64,000 nucleotides of DNA. Source: JAGMCJ01 sp046761005 (GTDB lineage: Archaea > Thermoplasmatota > Thermoplasmata > RBG-16-68-12 > JAGMCJ01). This document shows positions 9,593 through 17,462 of the stretch, piece after piece. Position 1 is the first letter of the stretch. Every line of letters begins with the position of its first letter. The notes beneath the pieces were generated by a model that ran no database searches, was not told the DNA's origin, and was given only the letters and a program-made list of their open reading frames with translations. A program made the position numbers and the translations under genes. Location: NCBI GenBank assembly GCA_046761005.1, contig JBHIFI010000002.1, positions 4,399 to 68,398 on the forward strand. The letters run 5' to 3'.

Positions 9593-10482
9593 AAGGCTTT
9601 GAGACGAAATTACCCTATCATCCTAGCTGGGAGGAGAAGCCGGGCTTGATTCCGAATAGGTACCTCAGATAGCACAGTCTCTTCAGGTTGTGGCAGCAGG
9701 CCCTTGTGAAGGCCTCCGTGCGTCTTCTCCATCTCAATCTCCGACGAAGGGGGAGAGGGAAATCCCTCTTGAAGATGGAATACCCGCTTTCTGCAATGGA
9801 TCGGGAGTGATACTCCCTCAACCATTCCTGAGTGTCACGAATGAAGGAATGAAGCATGTGAATCCACGCATCGCTCCCTTTCCTCTTGAGGGTTATTCCC
9901 CTCTTAGGGAAGAGCCTGGGAGCGGCTCCCAAATCCTCTATGGCAGTGCAGTTCTCTCTTGATAGGAATCCCGCATCCCCGCTGACGACCTCTAGGAAAG
10001 AATATCCCTTCGAGTCCTCCATCATGGAGGGAAGCATTGGAGACTCGTTCCCATCTGGGTTCTCCATCACATGAAAGGAGGAGAAGAGCTTGTATCTCCT
10101 TCCTATGGCCGTGACTATCTTCTCATACCTTTTAGTCTTCTTTCCTCCCTTCTTGTCCGACTCGTAGTTCCTCTCCATGGACCTCGAGAGTCCTGTGCCG
10201 TCAACTGCAATCTCTTTCTCCACATCTCTGACTGCATCCTGAGTAAGGGAGAAGAGCATATCCAGGAGTTTCCTCACATCGTGATTCTCATACGCTCTTT
10301 CGACCGTCTTGTAGGAGAACACCCTCGATAGGTCAAGCTTCTCCTTGAAGAGAAGGAGGAGGCCCTCCGCCTTCCTGTTGGGCACACCGGAGCCCAAGCA
10401 GAGAAAACGAAGCTTTTCGTAGAGGCCACACGGTGCCAGCTTCCGGCATATACTAATATCCTCTTCTACGTCTGAAAGCCTC
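9593..10482 (-). mobile_element. Insertion sequence, about 0.9 kb, with candidate terminal inverted repeats
   Basis: The left end (9593-9607, AGGCTTTGAGACGAA) and the inward-reading minus strand of the right end (10482-10468, AGGCTTTCAGACGTA) match at 13 of 15 bases and bracket most of a DDE transposase gene. The right repeat lies inside the 3' end of the relE gene, where the same bases encode the normal-looking EAFRRRRGY terminus. It is therefore uncertain whether these are true IS ends or chance similarity. No target-site duplication was recognised. Confidence 0.4.
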
Positions 10483-10502
10483 CTCAACGAGAACCTGATC
10501 AT
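9618..10502 (-). CDS. DDE transposase (IS4/IS5-like)
   Basis: 294 aa. The catalytic triad can be placed as D in AVDGTGLS (about residue 100), D in VSGDAGFLS (about 175) and E in the YHSRSIAESGYSIFKRDF helix (about 242), the spacing and Y-x-R-x3-E signature of IS4/IS5-type DDE enzymes. The C-terminus is strongly basic. The ORF appears intact. The only ATG start (10502) lies inside the relE gene, giving a 50-bp overlap on the same strand; a start nearer 10450 would need a non-standard codon. The element is probably recent or still capable of movement. Confidence 0.85.
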   Translation of the reverse strand: MIRFSLRRLSDVEEDISICRKLAPCGLYEKLRFLCLGSGVPNRKAEGLLLLFKEKLDLSRVFSYKTVERAYENHDVRKLLDMLFSLTQDAVRDVEKEIAVDGTGLSRSMERNYESDKKGGKKTKRYEKIVTAIGRRYKLFSSFHVMENPDGNESPMLPSMMEDSKGYSFLEVVSGDAGFLSRENCTAIEDLGAAPRLFPKRGITLKRKGSDAWIHMLHSFIRDTQEWLREYHSRSIAESGYSIFKRDFPLPLRRRLRWRRRTEAFTRACCHNLKRLCYLRYLFGIKPGFSSQLG

Positions 10503-10713
10503 CCTTTATTACGTATAGGAATCTGTTATTCCCCAGACGGAGCCGATAGAACGGTTTCTTACCTCTCATCTTCTTGATATCACATCCAGACCGGGTTTTG
10601 TATGGGTCATCTGACAGTCTTTTCAAACTCTCATAGCATCTTTTTCTCTCACCCTTAGGAAGGGAATCCAGATATTTTTCAACATCTGGATGAAGAAAAA
10701 CAGAATAACTCAT
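10453..10713 (-). CDS. RelE/ParE-family toxin
   Basis: 86 aa, typical RelE size. It has the N-terminal YSVFLHPDVEKYLDSLP strand-helix, the internal PYRLRLGNNRFLYVI-type core (here FYRLRLGNNRFLYVIKDD) and a basic C-terminus EAFRRRRGY carrying the Arg/Tyr residues used by ribosome-dependent RelE nucleases. The start overlaps the antitoxin stop by 4 bases (ATGA), the classical coupled arrangement. The last codons coincide with a candidate IS end, yet the C-terminus looks complete. Confidence 0.85.
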   Translation of the reverse strand: MSYSVFLHPDVEKYLDSLPKGERKRCYESLKRLSDDPYKTRSGCDIKKMRGKKPFYRLRLGNNRFLYVIKDDQVLVEEAFRRRRGY

Positions 10714-10946
10714 TCCAAACCTCTAGATCTACCGTATTCTTCAAGAGAGATGTGCTTATCTCTATCCCTCTCCGCCTTTTCGTGCAAGTAGGAAGAAAAA
10801 TCATCGAATTTCTCACGTAATAGTTCTCGAATAAATTCCCCCTTAGAGGTATATTCTCCCCTTTCCACAAGTTCTTCTAGCTCCTCGTATTGAGTTTCCG
10901 TCACTCTAACGTTCAATGTTCTTGTTTTCGCCGTCACGTGTACCAC
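10710..10946 (-). CDS. RHH-type antitoxin partner of RelE-like toxin
   Basis: Short protein with a ribbon-helix-helix DNA-binding core (RTLNVRVTETQYEELEELV, then TSKGEFIRELLREKF) and a C-terminal charged tail (about 40 aa) that would wrap the toxin. The frame is open to a GTG at 10967, but the TATA-like AGTTATATGA (10971-10980, minus strand) predicts a transcript start near 10949. The GTG at 10946 (or 10937) is therefore more likely than 10967. An inverted repeat directly upstream suits autoregulation. Confidence 0.75.
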   Translation of the reverse strand: MVHVTAKTRTLNVRVTETQYEELEELVERGEYTSKGEFIRELLREKFDDFSSYLHEKAERDRDKHISLEEYGRSRGLE

Positions 10947-10966
10947 TGTGTTGCTAATGTAACACA
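10947..10966 (-). promoter_or_regulatory. Candidate operator of the toxin-antitoxin pair
   Basis: Inverted repeat TGTGTT-8 bp-AACACA between the TATA-like box (10971-10980) and the proposed antitoxin start. RHH antitoxins usually repress their own promoter at such palindromes. Confidence 0.45.
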
Positions 10967-11088
10967 CGATTCATATAACTTTCGGTTAGCCAACCATTTA
11001 CCGCCTACCAAGAAAACGAGGGAGGTACGGCTAGGATTTCACTTAACGTTCTATGGGTATCAACTGCGTTGAATGATTCTTGATAGTC

Positions 11089-11970
11089 TCAACGATTCCG
11101 AACCGACCAACAGCATTTCTTATATTTCTTCCCACTTCCACAAGGACACGGTTCGTTCCGACCTATCTTTTTTCGTTTGGATTTCTTTGGCGTGGTTCTT
11201 GACCTTACTTTCTTCTCGGGTTTAAAACATGCCCACCATTCCATGCAACGTATGGTATCGTCTATGAATTGGTAATGTTCATCGTCTTCAAGACGGATAA
11301 GATTTTCTTCCCATTCCATAGAGAGATGTTCGTTCACATCTTCTAAATTGATGAAGAACGGATCGACTAGACCTTCTTCATGGGCCTTCTTCATATCCTC
11401 AAAAACCTCTCTAGCGCATAGGTCCGAACTACATGCTACCAGTCCGGTCCAAACGAATGAGTATGTTCTTTCAAGTTTTCCTGTAAAGAGACTCTTGTAA
11501 TAAGCAATTATTTCATCCCGTGTTTTCTCACCATTGACTACCAACGTCAAAAGCGCTCTTAAGCCTGCATCTCTCACATATCCATCTGCGTCTCTGCTCT
11601 CTATGAGTTGTTCTATCAAGGTTGTATCACCTTGGCATACGGATGCGAGAACACGCGGCAAGTCCTCACACACGAACTCCCCGGCAATGCTATCAGAAGT
11701 ATCCCCCGGGTGAGAAAAAAGGTCAACTATTAGAGGGTAGGCACGTTTTTCCCTAAACTGTGCAAGCAGAAACATCGAATATATGTGTGCAAAGTAGTCA
11801 GGTCTCTCTTTGATGTAATCAATGTTCCTTTCGGCGTTTTCCAAAATCCTCAGAAGCTCAGGTATGATAACCTCTTTCTGTTTGATGGCCTCCTGGACGG
11901 CCTCATAGGGAAATGAACCTGTATTGTATTCCAATTTTGACAAGATTTCCTGGGTTTCCAGAATAACCAC
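11089..11970 (-). CDS. DUF1186-like protein with C-terminal SEC-C zinc motif
   Basis: 293 aa. The body is helical with HEAT-like pairs (VDLFSHPGD, DAGLRALLTLVV, EIIAYYKSLF), resembling DUF1186 proteins. The end carries the SEC-C motif GRNEPCPCGSGKKYKKCC, a Zn site first known from SecA C-termini and common in stand-alone bacterial proteins. Such proteins are mostly bacterial, and the gene reads more AT-rich than its neighbours and sits next to an IS and a toxin-antitoxin pair. Acquisition by transfer is therefore likely. Molecular role unknown. ATG start followed by an Ile/Leu-rich first helix. Confidence 0.7.
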   Translation of the reverse strand: MVILETQEILSKLEYNTGSFPYEAVQEAIKQKEVIIPELLRILENAERNIDYIKERPDYFAHIYSMFLLAQFREKRAYPLIVDLFSHPGDTSDSIAGEFVCEDLPRVLASVCQGDTTLIEQLIESRDADGYVRDAGLRALLTLVVNGEKTRDEIIAYYKSLFTGKLERTYSFVWTGLVACSSDLCAREVFEDMKKAHEEGLVDPFFINLEDVNEHLSMEWEENLIRLEDDEHYQFIDDTIRCMEWWACFKPEKKVRSRTTPKKSKRKKIGRNEPCPCGSGKKYKKCCWSVRNR

Positions 11971-12078
11971 CTCTTAAGTGCCGGATTCAGCGTAACGGGA
12001 TGCAGAAGGAGATTGAATTGCTATACTAAGTAATTTCTCGGTCATGCGCGTTCCGCTGCCTTAGGAAGACACTGGGTA

Positions 12079-12163
12079 TGCGGAGGCGAGGATTCGAACC
12101 CCGGAACTCCTTCGAGACTAGACCCTGAATCTAGCGCCGTTGACCAGACTTGGCTACCTCCGC
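12079..12163 (-). tRNA. tRNA-Leu (CAG)
   Basis: On the minus strand: 7-bp acceptor GCGGAGG/CCTCCGC with discriminator A, anticodon stem CTAGA/TCTAG with loop TTCAGGG (anticodon CAG), a long variable arm as in class II tRNAs, and T-arm CGGGG-TTCGAAT-CCTCG. CCA is not encoded. Length 85 nt, no intron. The tRNA 3' end faces the accessory stretch to the left. Confidence 0.95.
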
Positions 12164-12233
12164 ATCGAGCGTTTGCTCTAATACGGTGGCGAATAAAAAG
12201 CTTGTGAGCGGGAATTGAAGAAAAGAAAGTGGT

Positions 12234-12458
12234 TTATCTCTTCCTCTTCATTATTTTCATCCAGCCGCCAGATTCATAGACCTGGAGCCTTCTTCTCTTA
12301 AGTGTCGACTCAAACTCGTCCCAGGTTATGATTTCCAAGCGGGCATTCTTTCCCTTAGTGAACTGGATGCCGTCCGTTCCTTTTACTCTTCCCGGCTTCA
12401 GTCCCTTCTTCTTCGCTATCTCCATCGCCTTTTCGGGTGTTATTGGTTGCATCACCAT
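12234..12458 (-). CDS. Small conserved-looking hypothetical protein
   Basis: 74 aa, strongly basic, Lys/Arg-rich C-terminus (RRRLQVYESGGWMKIMKRKR). No family recognised. Support as a real gene: a GGAGGG Shine-Dalgarno 6 bases before the ATG, a TATA-like TATTTATATGG on the minus strand near 12521-12531, and a perfect hairpin in the leader between them. Helical N-terminus (TPEKAMEIAKKKGLK) followed by short strands (GIQFTKGKNARLEIITWDEF). Could bind nucleic acid, but that is only inferred from charge. Confidence 0.55.
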   Translation of the reverse strand: MVMQPITPEKAMEIAKKKGLKPGRVKGTDGIQFTKGKNARLEIITWDEFESTLKRRRLQVYESGGWMKIMKRKR

Positions 12459-12487
12459 TTCTTTCCCTCCGATCTTTCGGTCCTATC

Positions 12488-12504
12488 TCTGGCTTATAGC
12501 CAGA
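12488..12504 (-). promoter_or_regulatory. Perfect 7-bp palindrome in the leader of the small basic gene
   Basis: TCTGGCT-TAT-AGCCAGA lies between the TATA-like box (about 12525) and the Shine-Dalgarno of the gene ending at 12234. It may be a repressor site or an RNA hairpin. Nothing else in the window matches it. Confidence 0.4.
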
Positions 12505-12613
12505 CGGTAATTATGTTATCCATATAAATACTTTTTCGAGCCAGGCTCTCACCAGAGGCAGTTTTAGGGAGCCAAATGAATAAAAATAACTATATGAAAT
12601 ATGATAGGGATTC

Positions 12614-13921
12614 ATGGGTCTATTCGGTACTTCTGGAATCCGCGGAAGGGTTGGCCGGGAGATCACTATCAATCTCTTCCAGGACGTTGGCCGTGCGGTC
12701 GGCACCGACTTCCAGGATTGCGTTGTGGGACATGACCCCAGGACTTCGAGCGAGATGCTAGAATGTGCTTTCATATCCGGTTTTCTTTCTGCAGGTGGTG
12801 ATTGCTTTTTGGCGGGAATGGTTCCCACACCCACACTAGCTTGGGCGGCGAGAAACCACTCCTGCGGAGCAATGATAACCGCTTCGCATAACCCCCCTGA
12901 GTACAACGGAATCAAGCTCTGGAACCCAAACGGGCTTTCATTTGTATCCCGCCAGAGAGCGAGGATCGAGGAACTTATTGAGAAGGGCGACTTTGCCAAA
13001 GCCTCGTGGAAGAATGTGGGAAGAACAGAGGCAGTAGAGAACGCCATCTCGGAACACGTCGAATCGATATTGAGGAAGGTCAGTGAGTGCACAATCCGAG
13101 TCGTCGTGGATTGTGGTGGGGGTGCAACGTCGGAAACCACGCCTCTGGTTTTGGAAAAAATGGGCTGCGATGTCATGCCATTGAATTGTGAGCCCGATGG
13201 GCACTTTCGCAATAGAAGCCCAGAGCCTATTGAGGAGAATCTGACATCGCTCAAGGAGGCGGTTCTTTCTAGGAAGGCCGATTTAGGAATCGCACACGAT
13301 GGTGATGGGGACAGGATGGTTGCAATCGACGAAAAGGGACACTATGTTGGAGGAGATGTCCTTCTATCAATCTTTGCGACGGAGGAAGTAGAAAACTCTC
13401 TTACCGTTCCCATAAACGCCTCGATGGCCTTGGACGACATCCTACCTGACGCAAAGATATGGAGGACGAAGGTGGGCGATGTCTATGTCGGAGAGGAGGT
13501 GCAAAGGCGCGGGGCTGATTTTGGCGGGGAACCTTCGGGAACATGGATATTTCCAAAGCACTTCCTGTGTCCAGACGGTGTGTTCGCTGCCGCGAAGCTG
13601 GTTAATATCGTCGCTCGCAAACCATTGTCGGAACTGATAGAAAGCATTCCAAGATATCCCATGATCGAAAGATCGATCTCCTTTGAACCCTCAAGAAAGC
13701 AGGAGATAATCTCCAAACTCAAAGAGGGTATTGAGTGCATTGAATGTATCTCGACTGACACGATTGATGGTTGGCGGCTCGATTTTAAGGATGGTTGGGT
13801 TTTGATCAGACCAAGTGGTACGGAACCCAAGATAAGAATCACTGCTGAGGCCAGGGAAGAGAGTAGAGCAAAAGAAATATACGGCTCGATGATTTCTCTA
13901 GCAAGGGAAGTGATTTCTTGA
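12614..13921 (+). CDS. glmM: Phosphoglucosamine mutase / phosphomannomutase-type alpha-D-phosphohexomutase
   Basis: 435 aa. Motifs in order: N-terminal FGTSGIRGRVG, catalytic phosphoserine loop TASHNPPEYNGIK (about residues 89-101), metal loop DGDGDRM (about 231-237), sugar loop GGEPSGTW (about 299) and phosphate loop RPSGTEPKIRI (about 399). It interconverts hexose or hexosamine 6- and 1-phosphates. Because the next gene is a GlmU-like nucleotidyltransferase overlapping by 4 bases, glucosamine-6-P to glucosamine-1-P for UDP-GlcNAc synthesis is the likely role. The exact sugar cannot be fixed from sequence. AT-rich ATAACTATATG about 24 bp upstream suggests a leaderless transcript. Confidence 0.9.
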   Translation: MGLFGTSGIRGRVGREITINLFQDVGRAVGTDFQDCVVGHDPRTSSEMLECAFISGFLSAGGDCFLAGMVPTPTLAWAARNHSCGAMITASHNPPEYNGIKLWNPNGLSFVSRQRARIEELIEKGDFAKASWKNVGRTEAVENAISEHVESILRKVSECTIRVVVDCGGGATSETTPLVLEKMGCDVMPLNCEPDGHFRNRSPEPIEENLTSLKEAVLSRKADLGIAHDGDGDRMVAIDEKGHYVGGDVLLSIFATEEVENSLTVPINASMALDDILPDAKIWRTKVGDVYVGEEVQRRGADFGGEPSGTWIFPKHFLCPDGVFAAAKLVNIVARKPLSELIESIPRYPMIERSISFEPSRKQEIISKLKEGIECIECISTDTIDGWRLDFKDGWVLIRPSGTEPKIRITAEAREESRAKEIYGSMISLAREVIS

Positions 13922-15141
13922 AGGCGTTCATACTGGCTGCGGGTGAGGGAACGAGAATGAGACCACTCACGGCTAACATCCCCAAGCCCTTGTTGCCAGT
14001 GGCAGGGAAGCCATTCATTGTCCATATGATCGATGGACTCAGGGAGGCGGGAATCAAAGAAGCCACCATCCTCATAGGTTGGAGGGGAAGGAGGGTAAAG
14101 GAACACCTTAAGGATGGAAAAAATCTTGGCATCAGGATAAGATACGAGGAGCAGGAGAAGAGGCTTGGGACAGCTCATGCAATAGGACTTGCCGAGAAGC
14201 ACATGAAGCAGAAGTTCCTATGCATGAATGGTGACATAATTCTCCCCCCAGAACCGCTTCGAGATTTCATAGAATTCTCTCGAGGCAAAGGAAATGTTGT
14301 GGGCCTGACGAGGGTGGAGGATTCCCGCAGTTTTGGTGTGGTCGACCTTAAGGGAGACATCATTCAGGGAATAGAGGAAAAGCCTGAAAGGCCCAAATCC
14401 GATCTCATAAATGCTGGTATCTACGTTTTCCAGCGAGAAATCTTTGAGGTGATTTCGAAGACGAAAAAATCACCCCGCGGGGAGTATGAGATAACCGATT
14501 CTCTGAAGATACTTATGAAGAAAAAGAAGGTTTATGGTTTTGTCGTTCCCAACGATTGGATCGATGTCGGAAGACCATGGGACCTTCTTAGTGCGAACTC
14601 CATTCTTATGAAAAGTATAGAGTCAAAAACGGACGGAGAATTGGAGAAGAATGTCATCGTTGAAGGTGAGGTCCGAATTGGAAAGGGAACGAGAGTGAGA
14701 AGTGGGACAATGATTCAAGGACCCGTGGTGATAGGGGAAGACTGCAGCATCGGTCCGAATTCTGTTATTAGGGGAAGCACCTACATAGGGAACGGATGCA
14801 AGGTGGGTGCTGGCTGTGAGGTGAAGAATTCAATCATCATGAACGACACCCACATTCCCCATCACAATTATGTTGGGGATAGCATCATCGCAGAAAGGTG
14901 CAACTTGGGCTCAGGAACGAAGATAGCCAATCTCCGACTGGATGAGGGTAACATCCGAGTCTTCATCAAGGGAAGGAAAATCGATACCGGCCTAAGAAAG
15001 CTCGGTACCATAATGGGCGATGATGTCAAGACAGGAATAAACGCCTCCATTGACGCAGGAACAATCATAGGCGAGGGATCTTTCGTCGGCCCTGGAGCTC
15101 TTGTGGGAGGCTTCATATCTTCAAATAGCAGGATATACTGA
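13918..15141 (+). CDS. glmU: Bifunctional sugar-1-phosphate nucleotidylyltransferase/acetyltransferase (GlmU-like)
   Basis: 407 aa. The N-terminal Rossmann nucleotidyltransferase starts with ILAAGEGTRMRPLT and has PKPLLPVAGKP and the metal aspartate in MNGDI (about 102). The C-terminal half (about 245-407) is a left-handed beta-helix of hexapeptide repeats (IGEDCSIGPNSVIRG, VGAGCEVKNSII) that in archaeal homologues acetylates GlcN-1-P before or after uridylyl or thymidylyl transfer. The TTG start overlaps the mutase stop (TTGA), so the two are coupled. Likely makes UDP-GlcNAc for N-glycans or surface polymers, feeding the glycosyltransferase 5 bp downstream. Confidence 0.88.
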   Translation: MKAFILAAGEGTRMRPLTANIPKPLLPVAGKPFIVHMIDGLREAGIKEATILIGWRGRRVKEHLKDGKNLGIRIRYEEQEKRLGTAHAIGLAEKHMKQKFLCMNGDIILPPEPLRDFIEFSRGKGNVVGLTRVEDSRSFGVVDLKGDIIQGIEEKPERPKSDLINAGIYVFQREIFEVISKTKKSPRGEYEITDSLKILMKKKKVYGFVVPNDWIDVGRPWDLLSANSILMKSIESKTDGELEKNVIVEGEVRIGKGTRVRSGTMIQGPVVIGEDCSIGPNSVIRGSTYIGNGCKVGAGCEVKNSIIMNDTHIPHHNYVGDSIIAERCNLGSGTKIANLRLDEGNIRVFIKGRKIDTGLRKLGTIMGDDVKTGINASIDAGTIIGEGSFVGPGALVGGFISSNSRIY

Positions 15142-15146
15142 GGGAA

Positions 15147-16268
15147 ATGAAAGTTCTGCAGGTTGCTCCATACTTCCATCCCCACGTCGGGGGAGTTGAG
15201 TCGCATGTTCTCGACTTATCCAGAAAGCTTGCCGAGTTTGGTTTTCAAATCGAAATTGTTACGAGCATGTATGAGAGAATGAAGGAAAGGGAAAGGGTCT
15301 TCAGACTGGATGTCGTTAGACTAAAGCCTATCGCTATCCGATGGAAAACACCTATCACTTTCAAGCTGCGAAAGTACGTCGCCTCAAGTGACGCTGATAT
15401 TGTTCATGCGCACAGTCCTCCTCCTCTAGACTCCTATTTCGCTGCGAGAGCGTGCGAGTCCTCAGGCAAACCTTTCGTCATCACGTATCACTGTGATCTC
15501 GAAATCCCAGGAATCCTGGGACCACTTATTGTATGGATGTATGAGAAGACCTTTGGCTCCTATACTGTGAGCTCTGCTGACAAGATCATAGTGACCACGG
15601 GCACCTATGCGGCAACGTCAAGGACTGTCTGGAAATACCTCCCGGCGGTTATCCCGAATGCTGTGGACTCAAAGATGTTCAATCCATCTCTTGACGGGTC
15701 GGAAATCAGGGAAATGCACAACATCGGAAATGATGAGAAGTTGGTCCTATTCGTGGGAAGGCTTGTGAGCCACAAAGGGATTGAGCACCTTCTGGATGCA
15801 GCAAAGCTCGTCTCGGATGCAAGATTCGTCATTGTGGGAGGAGGGGAATTCGCAGAGGAATTCACGAGAAGATCTCACCATCTAGGAACAGCTGGAAATG
15901 TGATATTCGCTGGGAGGGTTCCCTACTCTGATCTTCCGAAATACTATGCGGCTTGCGACCTCTCTGTCCTTCCATCTGTTTCCAGATTGGAGGCGTTTGG
16001 CATTGCGGCACTCGAGGCGATGTCCTCGGGAAGGCCTGTGGTCGTCAGTGACATCCCTGGTGTGAGAGAAGTTATTACAGACGGAGAGGAGGGATTGCTC
16101 TGTGAGCCAATGAATCCTGAGGACCTGGCAAAGAAGATCTCTCTCCTTCTGGAGGACGATGCAACCCGCCTGAGGATGGGTTCAAAAGGCAGAGAGAAAA
16201 TAGAGAAATGCTTTGACATTGGGACGGTCGCCAAAAAGGTAGCAGAGGTCTACGAATCCCTGCTCTAA
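15147..16268 (+). CDS. GT4-family glycosyltransferase
   Basis: 373 aa GT-B fold. The N-terminal acceptor domain starts VLQVAPYFHPHVGGVESHV, typical of GT4. The C-terminal donor domain has LVLFVGRLVSHKGIEHLL, PSVSRLEAFGIAALEAMSSG (the E-x7-E region) and PVVVSDIPGVREV. It transfers a nucleotide-activated sugar with retention of configuration. Its place after glmM-glmU suggests use of the UDP-sugar made there, in lipid- or surface-glycan assembly. Its 3' end overlaps the convergent JAMM gene by 4 bases. Confidence 0.88.
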   Translation: MKVLQVAPYFHPHVGGVESHVLDLSRKLAEFGFQIEIVTSMYERMKERERVFRLDVVRLKPIAIRWKTPITFKLRKYVASSDADIVHAHSPPPLDSYFAARACESSGKPFVITYHCDLEIPGILGPLIVWMYEKTFGSYTVSSADKIIVTTGTYAATSRTVWKYLPAVIPNAVDSKMFNPSLDGSEIREMHNIGNDEKLVLFVGRLVSHKGIEHLLDAAKLVSDARFVIVGGGEFAEEFTRRSHHLGTAGNVIFAGRVPYSDLPKYYAACDLSVLPSVSRLEAFGIAALEAMSSGRPVVVSDIPGVREVITDGEEGLLCEPMNPEDLAKKISLLLEDDATRLRMGSKGREKIEKCFDIGTVAKKVAEVYESLL

Positions 16269-16651
16269 TCTATCACTTCAAGGTCCATGGGTTCTCCATA
16301 GAGATCGAAAGCCCGCCAAGAATTCTCATCGAATGGAACGCCTGTTATGATGTGAATGTATCCAAACTTCTGAAAGAGGAAGATATCTGCCCCAGAGGGT
16401 GTTATACTACCAGTGGGATGCGAATGGGCGGTCCCAACGACAGAGAAATCGATTGGGAGCATGTGCAATCGAAATATCGCAGATTTCGAACCTGAGAGGG
16501 TGCCTGGAAGCAGCATTATCTCCATTATCACCCCCTCTTCAGCCCTGAGAATAGCTCCAAACTCGTTCGGATAGGTTTCCCGCGAAGCCTCCAATATCAT
16601 TTGAAGAGTTTCCCTCTTTATCGCACTTGCCCTTTTCCTTTTGAATGGCAT
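16265..16651 (-). CDS. JAMM/MPN+ metalloprotease
   Basis: 128-aa stand-alone MPN domain. The Zn site is complete: Glu in the early NEFGAILRAEEG strand, HSHPTGSITPSGAD (His-x-His-x10-Asp). Archaeal JAMM enzymes such as HvJAMM1 release ubiquitin-like SAMP proteins from targets or cleave SAMP precursors. No SAMP gene is in the window. It is the last gene of an operon with NAD kinase (7-bp gap) and the FBPase/IMPase. Confidence 0.85.
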   Translation of the reverse strand: MPFKRKRASAIKRETLQMILEASRETYPNEFGAILRAEEGVIMEIMLLPGTLSGSKSAIFRLHMLPIDFSVVGTAHSHPTGSITPSGADIFLFQKFGYIHIITGVPFDENSWRAFDLYGEPMDLEVID

Positions 16652-16658
16652 CTCCTCA

Positions 16659-17462
16659 CTATACCATCAGCTTCTCTCTGATTCTTTGATAGAAATCCTC
16701 GTGGAAACGAACGAACCTCGCCTTCTTTTCCGAGACCCCAAGCTTGACCTCTTCCTTTCCATCGAGGTCGATCTCAACTTGACCGTCGAGGACCAGTTTG
16801 CACGGTTTTGGATCGGAGATTCTCAATGAAATCTCGCTCTGTACTGGAACAATCAGCGGTCTAGCCGAGAGCTTGAATGGGGCTATGGGAACCACGACGA
16901 CAGCCTCGACCCTTGGGTCTATGATCGGTCCGCCAGCACTCATCGCGTAGCAGGTGGATCCTGTAGGTGTTGCAATTATCACCGCATCTGCTCTTATGCT
17001 CTCGGCGGGCTGTCCATCGATCTCTATGTCAAAGGCTCTCATCTTTGCTATGTGTGCCGTATTGAGGACCGCCTCATTCGTGCAATCTGGAACCCTTTTT
17101 CCATTCACCGAAGCCTTCAATTTGAGCCTTTCGTCAATCGCGTAGTCTCCTCTGATTATCCTCTCGAGGGCGCTTTCTATTTCGTTGACCTGAATCTCTG
17201 TCAGGAAACCCAGAACACCAGCATTTATCCCGAATATCGGAGAGGAATTTCTTTGAAGAGCGGAAAGGATTGTGCCGTCACCCCCAATTGTGATTAGAAC
17301 ATCTGTATCAACATCCTCCAAAGGAGACCCCTTCAATCCGATCTTTTTCGCAAGATTCTCCTCCAACAATATTTCGTGGTCTGGCTTCAAATATTCTGTG
17401 ATGCGGCTAACTACGGTGATTCTCCCCTCCTTCTCAGTGCTGCAGAAAATCCCAAATTTCAT
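16659..17462 (-). CDS. nadK: NAD(+)/NADH kinase
   Basis: 267 aa. It has the family signatures GGDGTILSAL (about 60-69), the Asn-Glu pair in CTNEAVLN (about 127) and the glycine-rich TPTGSTCYAMSAGGPI (about 163-178). It phosphorylates NAD to NADP. The ATG overlaps the stop of the upstream FBPase/IMPase gene by 4 bases; in some archaea these two activities are fused in one protein, which supports the functional pairing. Confidence 0.93.
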   Translation of the reverse strand: MKFGIFCSTEKEGRITVVSRITEYLKPDHEILLEENLAKKIGLKGSPLEDVDTDVLITIGGDGTILSALQRNSSPIFGINAGVLGFLTEIQVNEIESALERIIRGDYAIDERLKLKASVNGKRVPDCTNEAVLNTAHIAKMRAFDIEIDGQPAESIRADAVIIATPTGSTCYAMSAGGPIIDPRVEAVVVVPIAPFKLSARPLIVPVQSEISLRISDPKPCKLVLDGQVEIDLDGKEEVKLGVSEKKARFVRFHEDFYQRIREKLMV

